This document shows, piece by piece, positions 5,530 through 6,783 of a stretch of DNA of 6,783 nt (position 1 is its first letter; each line of letters begins with the position of its first letter). The stretch lies in NCBI GenBank assembly GCA_016187105.1, contig JACPKK010000016.1, positions 1 to 6,783 of the forward strand. Reading direction: 5' to 3'. The notes under the pieces are model-generated. The model had not been told where the DNA came from, ran no database searches, and saw only the letters and a list, made by a program, of their open reading frames with translations. Position numbers and translations under genes: made by a program. This DNA is from Candidatus Curtissbacteria bacterium (GTDB lineage: Bacteria > Patescibacteriota > Microgenomatia > Curtissbacterales > GWA2-41-24).

Positions 5530-5901
5530 CAAAATTACAATTCAAAATTCAAAAGTGATTTAAGACAAAGATGTTTTCAGTTTGGTCTTGAAGTTATAAG
5601 ACTAACTGACAAATTGCCCCAAAAAAGAAGCGCGTGGGTAATTTCGGACCAAGTTATAAGGTCATCATGCTCTATCGGGGCCAATTTAGTCGAAGCTAAA
5701 GGATCTAGTTCGCGGCTAGAGTTCAAAAAATTCTACGAAATATCTCTAAAAAGCGCCAATGAATCAAAATACTGGATCGAACTTCTCCGGGAAGCTGGAC
5801 TAGTTCCCGCAAAGAGTACTGATGCATTGTTATCCGAGCTGCAAGAAATAACAAGCATGATTGCCAGTGGCGTCATTAAACTCAAAAGTAAAAACTTTTA
5901 A
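5521..5901 (+). CDS. Four-helix-bundle protein, 23S rRNA IVP (S23) family
   Basis: 126 aa, a typical length for this family. Recognisable blocks are the N-terminal helix with FGLEVIRLTDKLP, then QVIRSSCSIGANLVEAKGSSS (the loop between helices), EFKKFYEISLKSANESKYWIELL and a fourth helix ending in IKLKSKNF. These match the PF05635/TIGR02436 family: small pentameric four-helix bundles named from ORFs in 23S rRNA intervening sequences, related to the Avd accessory protein of diversity-generating retroelements and probably nucleic-acid binding. The exact function of free-standing copies is unknown. The first ~10 residues come from AT-rich direct repeats, so the translation start could be slightly downstream, although the ATG at 5521 is the only good candidate. 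It sits between pheS and pheT inside inverted repeats. No reverse transcriptase or template/variable repeat is seen, so an Avd role is not supported. Confidence 0.93.
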   Translation: MISQNYNSKFKSDLRQRCFQFGLEVIRLTDKLPQKRSAWVISDQVIRSSCSIGANLVEAKGSSSRLEFKKFYEISLKSANESKYWIELLREAGLVPAKSTDALLSELQEITSMIASGVIKLKSKNF

Positions 5902-5914
5902 TCTTTTTACTTAA

Positions 5915-5940
5915 ACTTATGGCTTATGACTTTTAACTTA
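5915..5940 (+). repeat. Right inverted end of the IVP element
   Basis: Complement of 5504-5529 (22/26). The surrounding stretch 5894-5948 is built from ACTT-type words (ACTTTTAA, ACTTAAACTTAT, ACTTTTAACTTATAACTT), probably a degenerate short repeat. It fills nearly the whole gap between the four-helix-bundle stop and the pheT ATG. Confidence 0.75.
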
Positions 5941-5944
5941 TAAC
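5939..5944 (+). promoter_or_regulatory. Possible -10 box (TATAAC) six bases before the pheT ATG
   Basis: TATAAC matches the -10 consensus at five of six positions and stands six bases before the ATG at 5951, the spacing also seen before the 2820 gene and pheS. No -35 is visible and the region is AT-rich repeat sequence, so chance occurrence is quite possible. If real, it would let pheT be expressed independently of pheS. Confidence 0.25.
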
Positions 5945-5950
5945 TTAACA

Positions 5951-6783
5951 ATGAATATCACCGTTCCCGTATCCTGGCTTCGCGATTATTTAAAAACCGA
6001 CATTGCCGCCAAAACGCTGGCCAATAGTCTTTCTCTCTCTGGCCCTTCGGTCGAGAAGATCAGAAGACACGGCACGGATCTCTTGATGGAAATCGAGGTC
6101 ACCGGAAATAGGCCCGATGCCTTCTCCATTTTTGGTCTGGCCCGCGAAGCCCATGCTATTTTAAGTTTCCAAAACGCCAAATCTGCTCTTACTGCACCTA
6201 AAGGTTTAGATACCCGGCTCGACCCCGACACCAAAAATATTTTGTCTTTGGACGTTTTAATCCGCGACAAATCACTTTGCCCGCGCTTCACCGCCATCAT
6301 TTTGTCGGGTGTCAAAATCGGCCCGTCGCCCGCCGAGATCAGAAACAAGCTTGAAGCCGCCGGTATCCGCCCGATCAATAATATCGTCGACATCACCAAC
6401 TACGTCATGCTCGAACTGGGCCAGCCGATGCACGCCTTTGACTTTGACAAAATTAAGGGCGCTAAGATGACACTGCGCCCGTCAAAAGCCGGCCAGAAAA
6501 TAAAAACCCTGGACGGCCAAACAAGAATTCTGCCTGCCGGCGCTATCGTCATCGAAGACAGCCAAAAGCTGGTTGACCTTTGCGGCATTATGGGTGCCGC
6601 AAATTCCCAAATTTCCAGGCGTACCAAGCGCGTCCTGCTTTTTGTCCAAGCATACGATTCCTTAAGGATCAGAAAAACAACTCAAGCCTTGGCTCTGCGC
6701 ACCGACGCGGCAGTCAGATTTGAAAAGGGGATCGACCTCGAAGGAATTCTGCCCGCCTTATCTCGTGCGGTTTACCTAGCCAA
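5951..6783 (+). CDS. pheT: Phenylalanyl-tRNA synthetase beta subunit, 3'-truncated by the window, lacking the OB-fold (B2) domain
   Basis: 277 residues are visible and the frame runs off the window. The N-terminus (V-S-W-L-R-D-Y-L, then LSLSGPSVEKI to residue 37) is the usual B1 start. In bacterial PheT this is followed by a tRNA-binding EMAP-II-like OB fold of about 100 residues; here the sequence passes directly to LLMEIEVTGNRPDAF (residues 44-58), so that domain is absent. The B3/B4 editing region follows: CPRF, IVDITNYVMLELGQPMHAFD (H161, about 100 residues earlier than the corresponding His of standard enzymes), then GIMGAANS and RVLLFVQAY. Editing-site equivalents of E. coli G318, T354 and A356 are kept (G215, T251, A253), but the E334 equivalent is F231. 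PheT gives structural support, tRNA binding and Tyr-tRNA-Phe hydrolysis in the alpha2beta2 enzyme. The ATG at 5951 starts at the expected family N-terminus without a Shine-Dalgarno. Confidence 0.97.
   Translation, partial: MNITVPVSWLRDYLKTDIAAKTLANSLSLSGPSVEKIRRHGTDLLMEIEVTGNRPDAFSIFGLAREAHAILSFQNAKSALTAPKGLDTRLDPDTKNILSLDVLIRDKSLCPRFTAIILSGVKIGPSPAEIRNKLEAAGIRPINNIVDITNYVMLELGQPMHAFDFDKIKGAKMTLRPSKAGQKIKTLDGQTRILPAGAIVIEDSQKLVDLCGIMGAANSQISRRTKRVLLFVQAYDSLRIRKTTQALALRTDAAVRFEKGIDLEGILPALSRAVYLA

Larger units (their letters stand above)
5504..5940 (+). mobile_element. IVS-like element with inverted ends, carrying a four-helix-bundle gene, between pheS and pheT
   Basis: The ends 5504-5529 and 5915-5940 are inverted copies of each other with 22 of 26 matches, including a perfect 14-bp outer part (TAAGTTAAAAGTCA at 5504-5517, its complement at 5927-5940) and a perfect 6-bp inner part (5524-5529 with 5915-5920). 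They enclose one gene of the 23S rRNA IVP family. The left end begins two bases after the pheS stop codon and runs into the first three codons of the enclosed gene. Members of this family are known inside 23S rRNA intervening sequences, whose complementary ends form a stem. No target-site duplication is evident and no transposase is present, so mobility is inferred from structure and family only. Confidence 0.55.

Noticed and set aside
5521..5901. Avd accessory gene of a diversity-generating retroelement
   Set aside because: Same fold family, but no reverse transcriptase, template repeat or variable repeat is present in the window; the sequence fits the general IVP family.
5884..5910. Intrinsic terminator at the end of the four-helix-bundle gene (AAAAGT/ACTTTT hairpin followed by T-rich sequence)
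   Set aside because: A 6-bp, almost entirely A/T stem is too unstable; the words are explained by the surrounding ACTT-type repeat.

Overview
The window looks like a chromosomal piece of a Candidate Phyla Radiation (Patescibacteria) bacterium, most plausibly from the Microgenomates side. This is an inference from several features: a giant secreted-type repeat protein, a PheT that lacks its tRNA-binding OB-fold domain, a 23S-rRNA-IVP-type four-helix-bundle gene lodged in the pheS-pheT locus, and almost no Shine-Dalgarno sequences. TGA ends pheS exactly where PheS proteins normally end, so the standard bacterial code applies and the TGA=Gly lineages (Gracilibacteria/Absconditabacteria) are disfavoured. 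All genes seen are on the + strand.

Layout. (1) 3-2660: the 3' part of a very large gene that enters from outside the window. Its visible 885 residues consist of seven four-cysteine modules, then about 500 residues of Tyr/Pro-rich repeats built in nested periods (a 25-residue higher-order unit, 9-residue units, pentapeptides), and a short amphipathic C-terminal tail. (2) 2661-2819: an intergenic region with a strong sigma70-like promoter whose expected start point falls on the first base of a stem-loop followed by a T-rich run, and a second promoter placed so close to the next ATG that the mRNA would be leaderless. (3) 2820-3374: a small unrecognised protein with a short Ala-rich hydrophobic segment. 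(4) 3413-4441: a predicted Tat-targeted gluzincin metalloprotease. (5) 4488-5501: pheS, complete, with a four-copy heptanucleotide repeat in the linker. (6) 5504-5940: a compact element with imperfect 26-bp inverted ends carrying a four-helix-bundle (23S rRNA IVP family) gene. (7) 5951-6783: the 5' part of pheT.

How the parts relate. The left half (repeat protein, small possible membrane protein, exported protease) could be a cell-surface module, but only adjacency supports that. The right half is the phenylalanyl-tRNA synthetase locus, whose two subunit genes are separated by the IVP-type element. The most interesting points are the PheT peculiarities (no OB-fold domain; the editing glutamate equivalent to E. 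coli beta-E334 replaced by Phe), the IVS-like element between pheS and pheT, the promoter/hairpin element at 2695-2778, and the nested Tyr/Pro repeat architecture.
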